Shown: positions 26,319 to 33,916 of the stretch, piece after piece
How the letters are laid out: every line of letters begins with the position of its first letter
How positions within the stretch are numbered: the first letter of the stretch is position 1
Assembly: GCF_003967515.1 (NCBI RefSeq)
Contig: NZ_BIFQ01000001.1
Span: forward strand, 2,294,001-2,358,000
Length of the DNA: 64,000 nucleotides
Reading direction: 5' to 3'
Origin: Dictyobacter aurantiacus
Lineage (GTDB): Bacteria; Chloroflexota; Ktedonobacteria; Ktedonobacterales; Ktedonobacteraceae
Position numbers and translations under genes: made by a program
The notes under the pieces: model-generated
Database searches by the model: none
The model's input: only the letters and a program-made list of their open reading frames with translations
Told to the model about the DNA's origin: nothing

Positions 26319-27710
26319 TCAAACATGCTTTCGGTCTACAAAGAATAGCGTGAGAAGACAACCGCCAAAGAATGCCGCTCCAGCCAGGAGCATAGAGATA
26401 TGTACACCGGGGATTGAGATGGTCCTCGCTCCTACGAGCGATCCTAAAATGGCGACGCCCAGCACGCTCCCCATCTGCCGGCCAGCATTAAGTACTGCGG
26501 AAGCGATACCCGCCCGCTTATTCGGCGCGGATTCTATGACGGCCGTCGTCATAGCCGGCATCGTAAAAGCCATGCCGAAACCGATGGCCAGTAGCATGAT
26601 ACTCAAAATGAGGTAGCTCGTTGATGGCTGTACCATTACCAGCATGAGCAGGCCGATACACCCCGTTGCCTGTCCAATAACCATCGGCCAGTATGGTCCC
26701 ACACGCCCGCTCACCCTGCCTGAAAGCAGCGACGCGATCAGGACAACACCGGTCTCCGGCAGCAGCGCGAATCCGGTTAACAGCGGCGAATAACCACGCG
26801 CCTGCTGAAAGTAGAAGCTGATCACAAACATCTGCCCATAAAAACCGAGGTTAATAAGAAATCCGACCATATTGGCGGCGGAAAATGTTGGTACAGAGAA
26901 TAACTCAAGCGGCAGCATTGGACTTGCCGCGCGCCGTTCAATAATCAGGAAGCAGACCAGGAAAAACACAAAGGCGGCGCCGGACAATAGAATAGGCCAC
27001 GAGAACCAGCCCCATGCGTTGCCCTGAATGAATACGAGTGTTAGCGCGGCCAGCGCGATTATTCCTGTGAACTGGGCCCCCAGATCAAGCTCCCGCCGCG
27101 CCTGGCGCGGCGCGGATACGACATAACGCAGCGTGAGCAGCAAGGCAACTGCGGCTACAGGCACATTGACCCAGAAGATATAGCGCCAGTTCAAAACATG
27201 GATAAGTAATCCACCAAGTACAGGGCCGCAGATGGCGCCGATACCTCCAATACTTCCCCAGAAGCCAATGGCCCGGGCACGCTCTCGCTGCGTCGAAAAT
27301 GTATGGTTGAGCAGAGCCAGCGAGTTAGGGACCAGCAGGGCCGCGCCAGCCCCCTGTAGCACACGCGCTCCCTGCAAGATCCACAGGCTCGGCGCCGCGC
27401 CACAGGCACATGATGCCAGAGCAAACAACACCAATCCCCACAAAAACACCTTCTTACTACCCACACGATCTCCCAGCGCGCCAGCGGTAAGCAGCAGACT
27501 GGCAAAGACAAGATTATAGCCCGCCACGGCCCATTGCAATCCTGTAACGGTTGCATTCAACTCATGCTGAATACTCGGCAAAGCGACATTCACAATGGTC
27601 GTGTCCAGGATCACCATAAAGTAGCCCAGGCAGATAGTGATCAGTGCGATCGCTTTTTCTATACCTTCCTTCTCCCCTTCACCCGCAAGCGAGCGTACTA
27701 AGGTATTCAT
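26319..27710 (-). CDS. MFS drug exporter, DHA2 (14-helix) family
   Basis: A 463-residue major facilitator of the EmrB/QacA type. Motif C-like and DHA2 marks are visible: VILDTTIVNVALPSIQ in helix 1, GALGDRVGSKKVFLWG (motif A) and GGIGAICGPVLGGLL (motif C). It probably exports toxic compounds by proton antiport. The ATG at 27710 with GGAG ten bases upstream is preferred to a TTG three bases earlier. It is divergent from an ArsR-type regulator gene, which is the likely controller. Confidence 0.92.
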   Translation of the reverse strand: MNTLVRSLAGEGEKEGIEKAIALITICLGYFMVILDTTIVNVALPSIQHELNATVTGLQWAVAGYNLVFASLLLTAGALGDRVGSKKVFLWGLVLFALASCACGAAPSLWILQGARVLQGAGAALLVPNSLALLNHTFSTQRERARAIGFWGSIGGIGAICGPVLGGLLIHVLNWRYIFWVNVPVAAVALLLTLRYVVSAPRQARRELDLGAQFTGIIALAALTLVFIQGNAWGWFSWPILLSGAAFVFFLVCFLIIERRAASPMLPLELFSVPTFSAANMVGFLINLGFYGQMFVISFYFQQARGYSPLLTGFALLPETGVVLIASLLSGRVSGRVGPYWPMVIGQATGCIGLLMLVMVQPSTSYLILSIMLLAIGFGMAFTMPAMTTAVIESAPNKRAGIASAVLNAGRQMGSVLGVAILGSLVGARTISIPGVHISMLLAGAAFFGGCLLTLFFVDRKHV

Positions 27711-27894
27711 CAAGCGTTATCTCCATTTCCATTGTTTATCAGTGAGATGAATTTAGACCTGAAGTCTTTTCAACACTGCATCCTCTAAAATATAAGGCAG
27801 AAATAGTTCATGTTTGACCGAAGTATTGGCACGTATAATAAAGATAAATAGAAAAGAAGTAGGTCTAGGGTGTTCTCAACATGGAGACTTTGCT

Positions 27895-28581
27895 ATGACT
27901 GGTGATACCAACATCGCCTCTGTCGCGGCGTTGCTCGCGGATCCAACCCGTGTGAATATTTTGATGGCCCTTAGCGATGGTCGTGCGTTTACAGCCAATG
28001 AGCTCTCACGCCTGGCCCGTGTAGCGCCGTCTACCGCCAGCGGACATCTCGCACGCTTAGTAGATGCGGACCTCATCAACGTTGAAAAGCAGGGGCGACA
28101 TCGCTTCTTTCGCATGAAGAATCCCGCTCTAACGGAAGTGCTTGAGGAACTGGCAACCTTTGCCCCGGCCCACTCCATTCATTCGCTACGCGAGGCGGAA
28201 ACTGGTGAGGCAGTACGCAGAGCACGCACATGCTATAATCATGTCGCGGGCAAGCTAGGAGTGGAGATTACCCGGGCATTAATCAGGCAATCGCTGCTCA
28301 TCGAACTGGAAGATGGCTATATGCTTTCCAGGGAAGGTGAACGCTGCTTCTGTGATCTCGGCATCACAGAGATACACGCCAGAAAAGGTCAACCCATTTT
28401 CGCTCCCCGCCATATCGACTGGAGCGAACGCTACTACCACTTCGCAGGAGCACCCGGAGCCGCCTTCACCAGGCGCATGTTTGAGCTCGGCTGGATCAAA
28501 CGCATTGCGACCAGTCGCGCCCTCTGCGTCACCGAAACGGGACAGCAGGCCCTGCGGCAACATTTCGAACTCCAATGGTAA
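27895..28581 (+). CDS. ArsR-type winged-helix regulator
   Basis: A 228-residue transcription factor. The N-terminal winged helix (about 8-90) reads ALLADPTRVNILMAL, LARVAPSTASGHLARL and GRHRFFRM. The C-terminal 120 residues are an extra domain with several Cys (CYN, CFCDLG and LCVTE). Some ArsR proteins bind metals through Cys, but no canonical CxC site is present here. Its ATG at 27895 follows GGAG by eight bases. It is divergent from the MFS exporter and probably represses it. The intergenic region holds TTGACC (27814-27819) and TATAAT (27834-27839) with a short 14-base spacer. Confidence 0.88.
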   Translation: MTGDTNIASVAALLADPTRVNILMALSDGRAFTANELSRLARVAPSTASGHLARLVDADLINVEKQGRHRFFRMKNPALTEVLEELATFAPAHSIHSLREAETGEAVRRARTCYNHVAGKLGVEITRALIRQSLLIELEDGYMLSREGERCFCDLGITEIHARKGQPIFAPRHIDWSERYYHFAGAPGAAFTRRMFELGWIKRIATSRALCVTETGQQALRQHFELQW

Positions 28582-28719
28582 ATAGCATTGTTTGAAGCGT
28601 ATATTAGATAATATATAGTGGTACTTCTTGGCATCACCCTTGCCGCCAAACATTTCGATATGCTATTGTAGCAGTGACCCAGCATAGCTGGTGAACCAAC
28701 ACAAACAAGTAGGCTAGCC

Positions 28720-29997
28720 ATGTTACTCAATAGGCGCATTATCGTAGGAATCTGTGGGGGAATTGCATCTTACAAAGCGGTTGACCTGGTCAGCAAGCTG
28801 CAACAGGCCGGCGCGATTGTAGATGTAATTATGACAGAGCACGCGGAAGAATTCGTCCGCCCACTCACATTCGCAACCATGAGCCATCGGCGCGTGTATA
28901 GCGACCTCTGGGAAGCCTCGGGGGAAGCCGCCGAGACACATATAAAACTGGCCGAAGAGGCTGAGCTGCTGGTAATTGTGCCAACAACCGCCAACACAAT
29001 TGCTAAACTGGCTTACGGGCTTACAGATAGCATGCTGACAGCCGTGGCGCTGGCTACCAAAGCACCACTACTCCTGGCACCAGCGATGCACACAAACATG
29101 TATACGCATCCGGCGACACAGGCCAACCTGGCTACACTACGTGAGCGAGGCGCCTTTATCGTCGAGCCAGAAGTCGGTCGACTCGCCTCCGGCGAGATCG
29201 GCATCGGTCGCTTCCCTGAGACCACCACCCTGCTAGGTGCCATTCAACAGGTGCTGGGGCGAAAGGGCGACCTCGCGGGTCGCCGTGTGATCGTCACAGC
29301 AGGTGGAACACAGGAGCCAATCGACCCGGTACGCTATATTGGGAACCGTTCATCAGGAAAAATGGGCTATAACCTGGCGATTGAAGCACGAGATCGCGGC
29401 GCACACGTTATATTAATATCGGGACCCGTTGCATTGCCCGCTCCTTATGGCGTGGAACTGCATCAGGTTGAGACAGCGCTGCAAATGCGTGACATTGTGT
29501 ACGCCCTTATTACTGATGCGGATGCTCTTATAATGAGTGCTGCCGTGGCGGATTTTCGCCCAGCTCAGGCTGCAACACAAAAAATTAAGAAAACTGACAA
29601 TAAGGTTGCGGGGCAACACGAAAAAGGTGAGCTCTCGATTCATCTGGTACCCAATCCAGATATTTTAGCCGAACTCGCCGGGTTACTCGCTGATGGTGGC
29701 CATGCCGGCGCCCAACACGACGGCATATCCAGCCCACAGTTAAAGCGGCGCCTGATACGCGTTGGCTTTGCAGCCGAAACAGAACACCTTATTGAACATG
29801 GTCGGGCCAAACTACAAAAAAAGCAACTGGATATGCTGGTCGCGAACGATGTTTCGCGTTCAGATAGTGGCTTTGGCACAGACACCAATAAGGTGCTCAT
29901 CTTCCATGCAAATGGTGACATGGAAGATTTGCCTGTAATGCCCAAGACCGGCGTTGCGGCGGCAATTTGGGATCGAGTTGTGCCACTGTTAGGCTAG
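28720..29997 (+). CDS. coaBC: Bifunctional CoaBC (phosphopantothenoylcysteine synthase/decarboxylase)
   Basis: A 425-residue coenzyme A enzyme joining two steps: CoaB ligates cysteine to 4'-phosphopantothenate and CoaC decarboxylates the product. The N-terminal flavoprotein domain (about 1-180) begins IIVGICGGIASYKAVDL. The substrate motif is PAMHTNMY, with His where E. coli Dfp has Asn. The loop holding the catalytic Cys in Dfp reads LASGEIGIGR, with Ser at that place. The CoaB half starts near 188 (VIVTAGGTQEPIDPVRYI) and keeps ISGPVAL and MLVANDVS. Similar changes occur, as I remember, in actinobacterial CoaBC. It is followed by an unrelated small gene. Confidence 0.93.
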   Translation: MLLNRRIIVGICGGIASYKAVDLVSKLQQAGAIVDVIMTEHAEEFVRPLTFATMSHRRVYSDLWEASGEAAETHIKLAEEAELLVIVPTTANTIAKLAYGLTDSMLTAVALATKAPLLLAPAMHTNMYTHPATQANLATLRERGAFIVEPEVGRLASGEIGIGRFPETTTLLGAIQQVLGRKGDLAGRRVIVTAGGTQEPIDPVRYIGNRSSGKMGYNLAIEARDRGAHVILISGPVALPAPYGVELHQVETALQMRDIVYALITDADALIMSAAVADFRPAQAATQKIKKTDNKVAGQHEKGELSIHLVPNPDILAELAGLLADGGHAGAQHDGISSPQLKRRLIRVGFAAETEHLIEHGRAKLQKKQLDMLVANDVSRSDSGFGTDTNKVLIFHANGDMEDLPVMPKTGVAAAIWDRVVPLLG

Positions 29998-30088
29998 GCC
30001 AGGCACAATAAAGTTGGGAGGACGTGGCGCTGTGATGGGAGATTTTGTTCTAGATTTAGTGGGTACGGAAAGTACGCAGGAGGAATCC

Positions 30089-30493
30089 ATGATGGATCGT
30101 GCTGCTAGCGCTGGTTTTGAAGGCATCGCTCAGATGCTGCTTGAGCAGAAAAAGTTAATGGACGCATTAGAGGCTGAGAATCGCGAGTTGCGCAGGCAAC
30201 TCGCCGATCTTCGCCGTGGTATTGGTATTGCTGTGGTAATTGAGGGTAAGACGATCCAGCTCGCAACCGAGTCTGGTTCCTCCAGCCAGTCAGGCCAGTC
30301 TCAGGCAGCCCTGCAAAGCCTGCAGGGTATGCAGAATACGCCGCCCGCATTGCCCCCCTCGGGTAGCGGCAGTGGCACCTACAATAACAATGGGCGCCAG
30401 ACCAATGGTCAGCCTCAGGTAAACCTGAATGGCGACAAGCGCGACAGCAATAACAATACGCGCAGCCCGCTGGCTGACAGTTTCGTTCTTTAG
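30089..30493 (+). CDS. Small coiled-coil protein of unknown function
   Basis: About 134 residues. An N-terminal coiled coil (about 8-45) reads LEQKKLMDALEAENRELRRQ. A short hydrophobic stretch GIGIAVVIEGKTIQL follows, then a Ser/Gln/Asn/Gly-rich disordered tail. I do not recognise a family. AGGAGG lies five bases before the first of two adjacent ATG codons, so the start is firm within one codon. It follows coaBC by 90 bases and has its own terminator. Confidence 0.75.
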   Translation: MMDRAASAGFEGIAQMLLEQKKLMDALEAENRELRRQLADLRRGIGIAVVIEGKTIQLATESGSSSQSGQSQAALQSLQGMQNTPPALPPSGSGSGTYNNNGRQTNGQPQVNLNGDKRDSNNNTRSPLADSFVL

Positions 30494-30522
30494 GTCCGCG
30501 GCCAGGCCTACATAACCAACCA

Positions 30523-30550
30523 GGGGGCGCAACGCCCCCAATCTCTTTTT
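30523..30550 (+). terminator. Rho-independent terminator after the coiled-coil gene
   Basis: GGGGGCG-CAA-CGCCCCC (30523-30539) followed by AATCTCTTTTT. Confidence 0.85.
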
Positions 30551-30551
30551 A

Positions 30552-30633
30552 TAATACAGGGGAAGTTCTGGTGGTGTACAAGCCATGCGCAGTAGCGCAT
30601 GGCTTGTACACCACCAGAACTTCCCCTGTATTA
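30552..30633. repeat. Long perfect inverted repeat D (39-bp arms, loop AGTA)
   Basis: Arms 30552-30590 and 30595-30633 are perfectly complementary around GCGC-AGTA-GCGC. It lies beyond a normal terminator, so it is not needed to end that transcript. A GC-rich alternating run follows at about 30644-30664. Confidence 0.92.
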
Positions 30634-30686
30634 AGTAGTGTATGGGCGCGCGTGCGCGCGCACCCTCACACCATATCACAACCCTC

Positions 30687-30715
30687 TTGTATCTTCATAC
30701 AAACACTGCTATTAT
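30687..30715 (+). promoter_or_regulatory. Promoter of the AIM24 gene
   Basis: TTGTAT (30687-30692), a 17-base spacer and TATTAT (30710-30715), about 95 bases before the start at 30809. Confidence 0.6.
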
Positions 30716-30808
30716 CAAAATGAGAGTATATCCAGAACACAATTAGGATATCTCCGCCCGACAATTTCTCTCCATTACCTTGAACTGGTCTATCATAAGG
30801 AGGATTCA

Positions 30809-31837
30809 ATGACCTGTCCTCGCTGCCACAATCCAATTGCCGATGGCGTAAAATTTTGTGGATCGTGTGGTGCACCTATTAATGGAGGCCCGGGGCCTCA
30901 AGGACCCTCGCAGCCTGGCCCCTACAACAATCCACCATCCCAGCCTGGCCCCTACAACAATCCACCATCCCAGCCGGGTGCTTATGGGAATGCTCCGCAA
31001 GGCGCGTACACACCACCCAATCAGTTTGAAGAATATACTAACAGTATGTTCGGCAACTCGGTTCCTAAAGCTGAATTGCACAATCCAAAGGGTCCATTGC
31101 GCATAGCGGACATGACCATCACGATTGACGGCGAACTGGTCCCGGTCGTTGATATCATGCTTGGCAATCAGCTATCCGTCTACTTTGAGCATCATATTCT
31201 GCTCTGGAAACATCCAGGGGTCCAGATCGGCTTTAAATCGCTCAGAGGTGCGGCACGGCGTTTCTTCGCGGGCCTGCAGGTCTTTATCAGTGAAGCCCAG
31301 GGACCTGGCAATATTTCTTTCTCACGCGATTCTGTGGGGCAGATTGTAGCACTACGCCTCCAGCATGGGCAAACGGTTGAGGTACGTGAACATCAATTCC
31401 TGGTCGCTACCAGCAACGTCGATTACAACTTCACCTTTGTTCAGGGAGCAGCTAACATTCTCTTCAGCCGTACCGGCCTCTTTATTGATCAGTTCACGGC
31501 TGTCAACGGTGAAGGCATGGTTCTCCTCCATGGCTACGGCAACGTCTTCGAGAAAATGCTTGCCCCCGGCGAAGCGATCGACGTAGAGCCCGGCGCCTGG
31601 CTCTGGAAGGACCCATCGGTCCAGATGCAGATGACCACCGTAGCAGGCTCACAGCGCGGAGGAGGTATTCTGGGGGCCATCGGTGGACTCATGGCTGGCG
31701 CATCATTCACCCTCAACCGCTTTATCGGACCCGGCCGCGTCGGCATCCAGTCCATGACCTACCATCCTCCCACCAATGAAGGATCTCCCCAGGCTGGCGG
31801 CCAGAGCAACTTCATGGGCAACATCTTTGATAACTAA
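30809..31837 (+). CDS. Zinc-ribbon AIM24-family protein
   Basis: A 342-residue protein. An N-terminal zinc ribbon (CPRCHNPIADGVKFCGSCG) is followed by a Pro/Gly/Asn-rich linker with tandem repeats of QPGPYNNPPS. The AIM24/TIGR00266 beta-sandwich domain covers about 95-320. The domain contains GFKSLRGAARRFFAG, ISFSRDSVGQI and GGGILGAIGGLMAGASF. Its function in bacteria is unknown. AAGGAGG lies six bases before the start at 30809. The last three codons, including the stop, lie in an inverted repeat. Confidence 0.87.
   Translation: MTCPRCHNPIADGVKFCGSCGAPINGGPGPQGPSQPGPYNNPPSQPGPYNNPPSQPGAYGNAPQGAYTPPNQFEEYTNSMFGNSVPKAELHNPKGPLRIADMTITIDGELVPVVDIMLGNQLSVYFEHHILLWKHPGVQIGFKSLRGAARRFFAGLQVFISEAQGPGNISFSRDSVGQIVALRLQHGQTVEVREHQFLVATSNVDYNFTFVQGAANILFSRTGLFIDQFTAVNGEGMVLLHGYGNVFEKMLAPGEAIDVEPGAWLWKDPSVQMQMTTVAGSQRGGGILGAIGGLMAGASFTLNRFIGPGRVGIQSMTYHPPTNEGSPQAGGQSNFMGNIFDN
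30911..30970 (+). repeat. Two identical 30-bp repeats in the AIM24 linker
   Basis: 30911-30940 and 30941-30970 are identical and encode QPGPYNNPPS twice; a diverged third unit follows. The repeats keep the reading frame. Confidence 0.9.
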
Positions 31838-31865
31838 TGCGGCATGTGCCGCATTAGTTATCAAA
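31826..31865. repeat. Inverted repeat E (18-bp arms) covering the AIM24 stop codon
   Basis: Arms 31826-31843 and 31848-31865. The left arm contains the last two sense codons and the TAA stop of the AIM24 gene, so the coding end has an inverted copy immediately downstream. Confidence 0.88.
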
Positions 31866-31965
31866 AGGTTCAAGCTGTAAACGGCTGAGCTGGGATGGGG
31901 CGACTGCCCCATCCCAGCTCAGCCGTTTACAGCTTGAACCTTTTATTTCTGCCGCCGTAGGCGGC
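31863..31965. repeat. Long perfect inverted repeat F (39-bp arms, loop GACT) plus small hairpin
   Basis: Arms 31863-31901 and 31906-31944 are perfectly complementary around GGGGC-GACT-GCCCC. After six bases comes the small hairpin GCCGCC-GTA-GGCGGC (31951-31965). It overlaps repeat E by three bases and fills the gap between two convergent genes. Confidence 0.92.
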
Positions 31966-31966
31966 A

Positions 31967-32626
31967 CTACATAGCAGGAGTGCTGCTCTGCCCGCCCTTA
32001 TCTTTATTGATGCGCAAAATTTTGAGCATATATTGTTCTGAATTGAGATAATAAGGGTTGCGCTTGATATATTTACCCACTACCGAGATAGGATGCAGCT
32101 TCAGCATCTCCACTACCAGGCTGGGCAGCAATTTACTATGATCATAATGCATGAGAGCGATAATAGGGGCATTCTGGAAAGTAAACACAGCATCAGAGGC
32201 TGCTTCATATTTGAGGATCTGTTCTGGAGTCGCGATATCTTTAGCTAGCCAGGTCATATCTATTGATATACGTACCGCTTGCCAGCCCTCACGCAATGCC
32301 TGCGCGATAAAGGTCTGGTGCGAAGAAAGCAAGAAATAGGGATCAAACCGCTTCCCATTGGCTAGAAATGTTTCCCGCTCTTCACATAAGACAAGTTGAC
32401 CGGACGTGACTAGCTCATCCACATCAACTTGCAGTTTCTCTAACTCTTCGCGTAACTCTTGTACCTGCGCCGGGGCGGCCGCGAAGAGGCATTTTTCATT
32501 GAGCGACAGACCCACACGCAGCAGGCGCGCGGTCACGCTGGGTATCTCTACCACTTTACTATAGAGCTGGCAGATATGCGAGCCAGGGGGTATACGCTCA
32601 GATTTGCCTTCAACACTAAGATCCAT
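31967..32626 (-). CDS. MEDS-domain (DcmR-like sensory) protein
   Basis: A 219-residue protein with the MEDS domain, first seen in DcmR-type regulators of methanogens and methylotrophs. The motif GSHICQLY opens the domain; LNEKCLFAAA and GQLVLCEERETFLANGKRFD follow. The fold is RecA/KaiC-like but I see no good Walker A, so it may be a sensor rather than an ATPase. There is no DNA-binding domain. The start overlaps the upstream membrane-protein gene by 11 bases. Confidence 0.82.
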   Translation of the reverse strand: MDLSVEGKSERIPPGSHICQLYSKVVEIPSVTARLLRVGLSLNEKCLFAAAPAQVQELREELEKLQVDVDELVTSGQLVLCEERETFLANGKRFDPYFLLSSHQTFIAQALREGWQAVRISIDMTWLAKDIATPEQILKYEAASDAVFTFQNAPIIALMHYDHSKLLPSLVVEMLKLHPISVVGKYIKRNPYYLNSEQYMLKILRINKDKGGQSSTPAM

Positions 32627-32978
32627 ACCTACCTCCGCTGAAATCGCTGGTCCCTGCAGATTTTTGTGCCCTCTGTCGCTGGAGTTGGAATAAGCGAGCC
32701 GATCGATTGATCATAAAGACCACAAACCAGGCCATGAGACCAAAAATGACGACACCTCCAACAAATACCAGCAGGAGAATCAACGCTATTTTCTGCAAAG
32801 ACGCATTGCTACTGAATAACGCCACGATCGGCAATGTGCCAACCAGGAGGGCAACCGGAAAAATGGTAGCCCATGAGACAATGACCCTCACTTCCTGTGC
32901 ACGAGTCAAAGGCTCTTCACCGGTATAGGGGAAGAGTACACGTCGCGCGAATCTAAAGCGGGGCTGGTATTCTTGCAT
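32616..32978 (-). CDS. Small two-helix membrane protein
   Basis: A 120-residue protein of unknown function. It has an N-terminal cytoplasmic stretch (about 1-30), two membrane helices (about 33-55 and 62-90) and a basic C-terminal tail (RLFQLQRQRAQK). The start codon lies four bases after the Nudix stop, and the end overlaps the MEDS gene by 11 bases, so the three genes are one operon. A role in anchoring the MEDS protein is possible but only inferred. Confidence 0.75.
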   Translation of the reverse strand: MQEYQPRFRFARRVLFPYTGEEPLTRAQEVRVIVSWATIFPVALLVGTLPIVALFSSNASLQKIALILLLVFVGGVVIFGLMAWFVVFMINRSARLFQLQRQRAQKSAGTSDFSGGRYGS

Positions 32979-32982
32979 ATTG

Positions 32983-33519
32983 CTACTTCTGCCCTTCCTG
33001 TTGCCGATATTGCAACCAGCGCTGTAGCATTTCCTGGGCCTGGGATAAAATATGCACTTCGTTCTGATACGTCAGGCGGCGACTGGCTTCCGGTAAGGAG
33101 AACCACTGTACAAGATCGTACTCTTGATCATGTAACGCGGTATCACCGCCCACTGCTTCCAGTAAGAAATGCCGCACCTGTTTGTGATAGCGTACCTGCT
33201 CGCGTACAAATGAATACGAGATACTCCCAACATAAGCAATCAATTGTACTTGCAAGCCTGTTTCTTCCTGTGCCTCGCGTACTGCCACCTGCTCGATGGT
33301 CTCACCTGGCTGAGGCGTCCCCTTAGGTAAGGCCCAGATACCGGCGTGGCTGCGCCCCACCAGCACTACTTCCATAGATACCATCTTATCGAATCCTTCA
33401 CCGTTATATCCGGACTCGCTATGATTCTGTGTGAAGTCTCTGTCAGGAGAGAGCAGAGGAACAAGGCGAAACACAACACCACCTGCCGAATAGGCCCGCA
33501 TTGTTCTATATCGCTCCAT
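32983..33519 (-). CDS. Nudix hydrolase
   Basis: About 178 residues. The Nudix box is present (GETIEQVAVREAQEETGLQ), preceded by GIWALPKGTPQ. The N-terminus reads YSAGGVVFRL, as in Ap4A/NDP-sugar type members. It hydrolyses a nucleoside diphosphate-linked substrate that cannot be told from sequence. The start is uncertain: the ATG at 33519 fits the family, while the frame stays open to a GTG at 33636 with no conserved sequence. It heads the Nudix/membrane/MEDS operon. Confidence 0.85.
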   Translation of the reverse strand: MERYRTMRAYSAGGVVFRLVPLLSPDRDFTQNHSESGYNGEGFDKMVSMEVVLVGRSHAGIWALPKGTPQPGETIEQVAVREAQEETGLQVQLIAYVGSISYSFVREQVRYHKQVRHFLLEAVGGDTALHDQEYDLVQWFSLPEASRRLTYQNEVHILSQAQEMLQRWLQYRQQEGQK

Positions 33520-33916
33520 TGCTCGCGGTATACCCTCTCTAGTACCACCAAAGTGCGGCGCGAGTGCACTTATTGTGCTGTTCACAGAAAGGTGGGGATA
33601 CAGGCACCTTGAGTGCTCCACCCCCTTACCCTCCACTCCCGCTTTACAGCGCGATGTACGGCCTTATCTGCTATTTGTTAGATACTACTATACAACATTT
33701 TTCGCCCCCACTGTGGCATAATTCGATATTGATTAGCCAGGATGGGGGGAAAATTCTATCTGTTCTCAGCTATCTCTAACCGGATCACGCCACCGGTGAG
33801 ATGACTTCTCACTTGAGCAGATAGTAAGACGGGTTTCGAATTGTAAACCACTTACGCCACACGTCCAATTCACCGTTGAGAATTATGAGGAAGTATAACG
33901 AATGCATCAGCAAGTG
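33520..33916. other. Non-coding region upstream of the Nudix operon
   Basis: No supported gene. A short hairpin GTGAGA-TGACT-TCTCAC lies near 33796-33812. It is just upstream of the end of the UroD-like gene and may be part of that gene's 3' end. Confidence 0.4.

Noticed and set aside
33800..33870. tRNA-like sequence with TTTCGAA
   Set aside because: No acceptor stem, D arm or anticodon arm can be folded around it on either strand.
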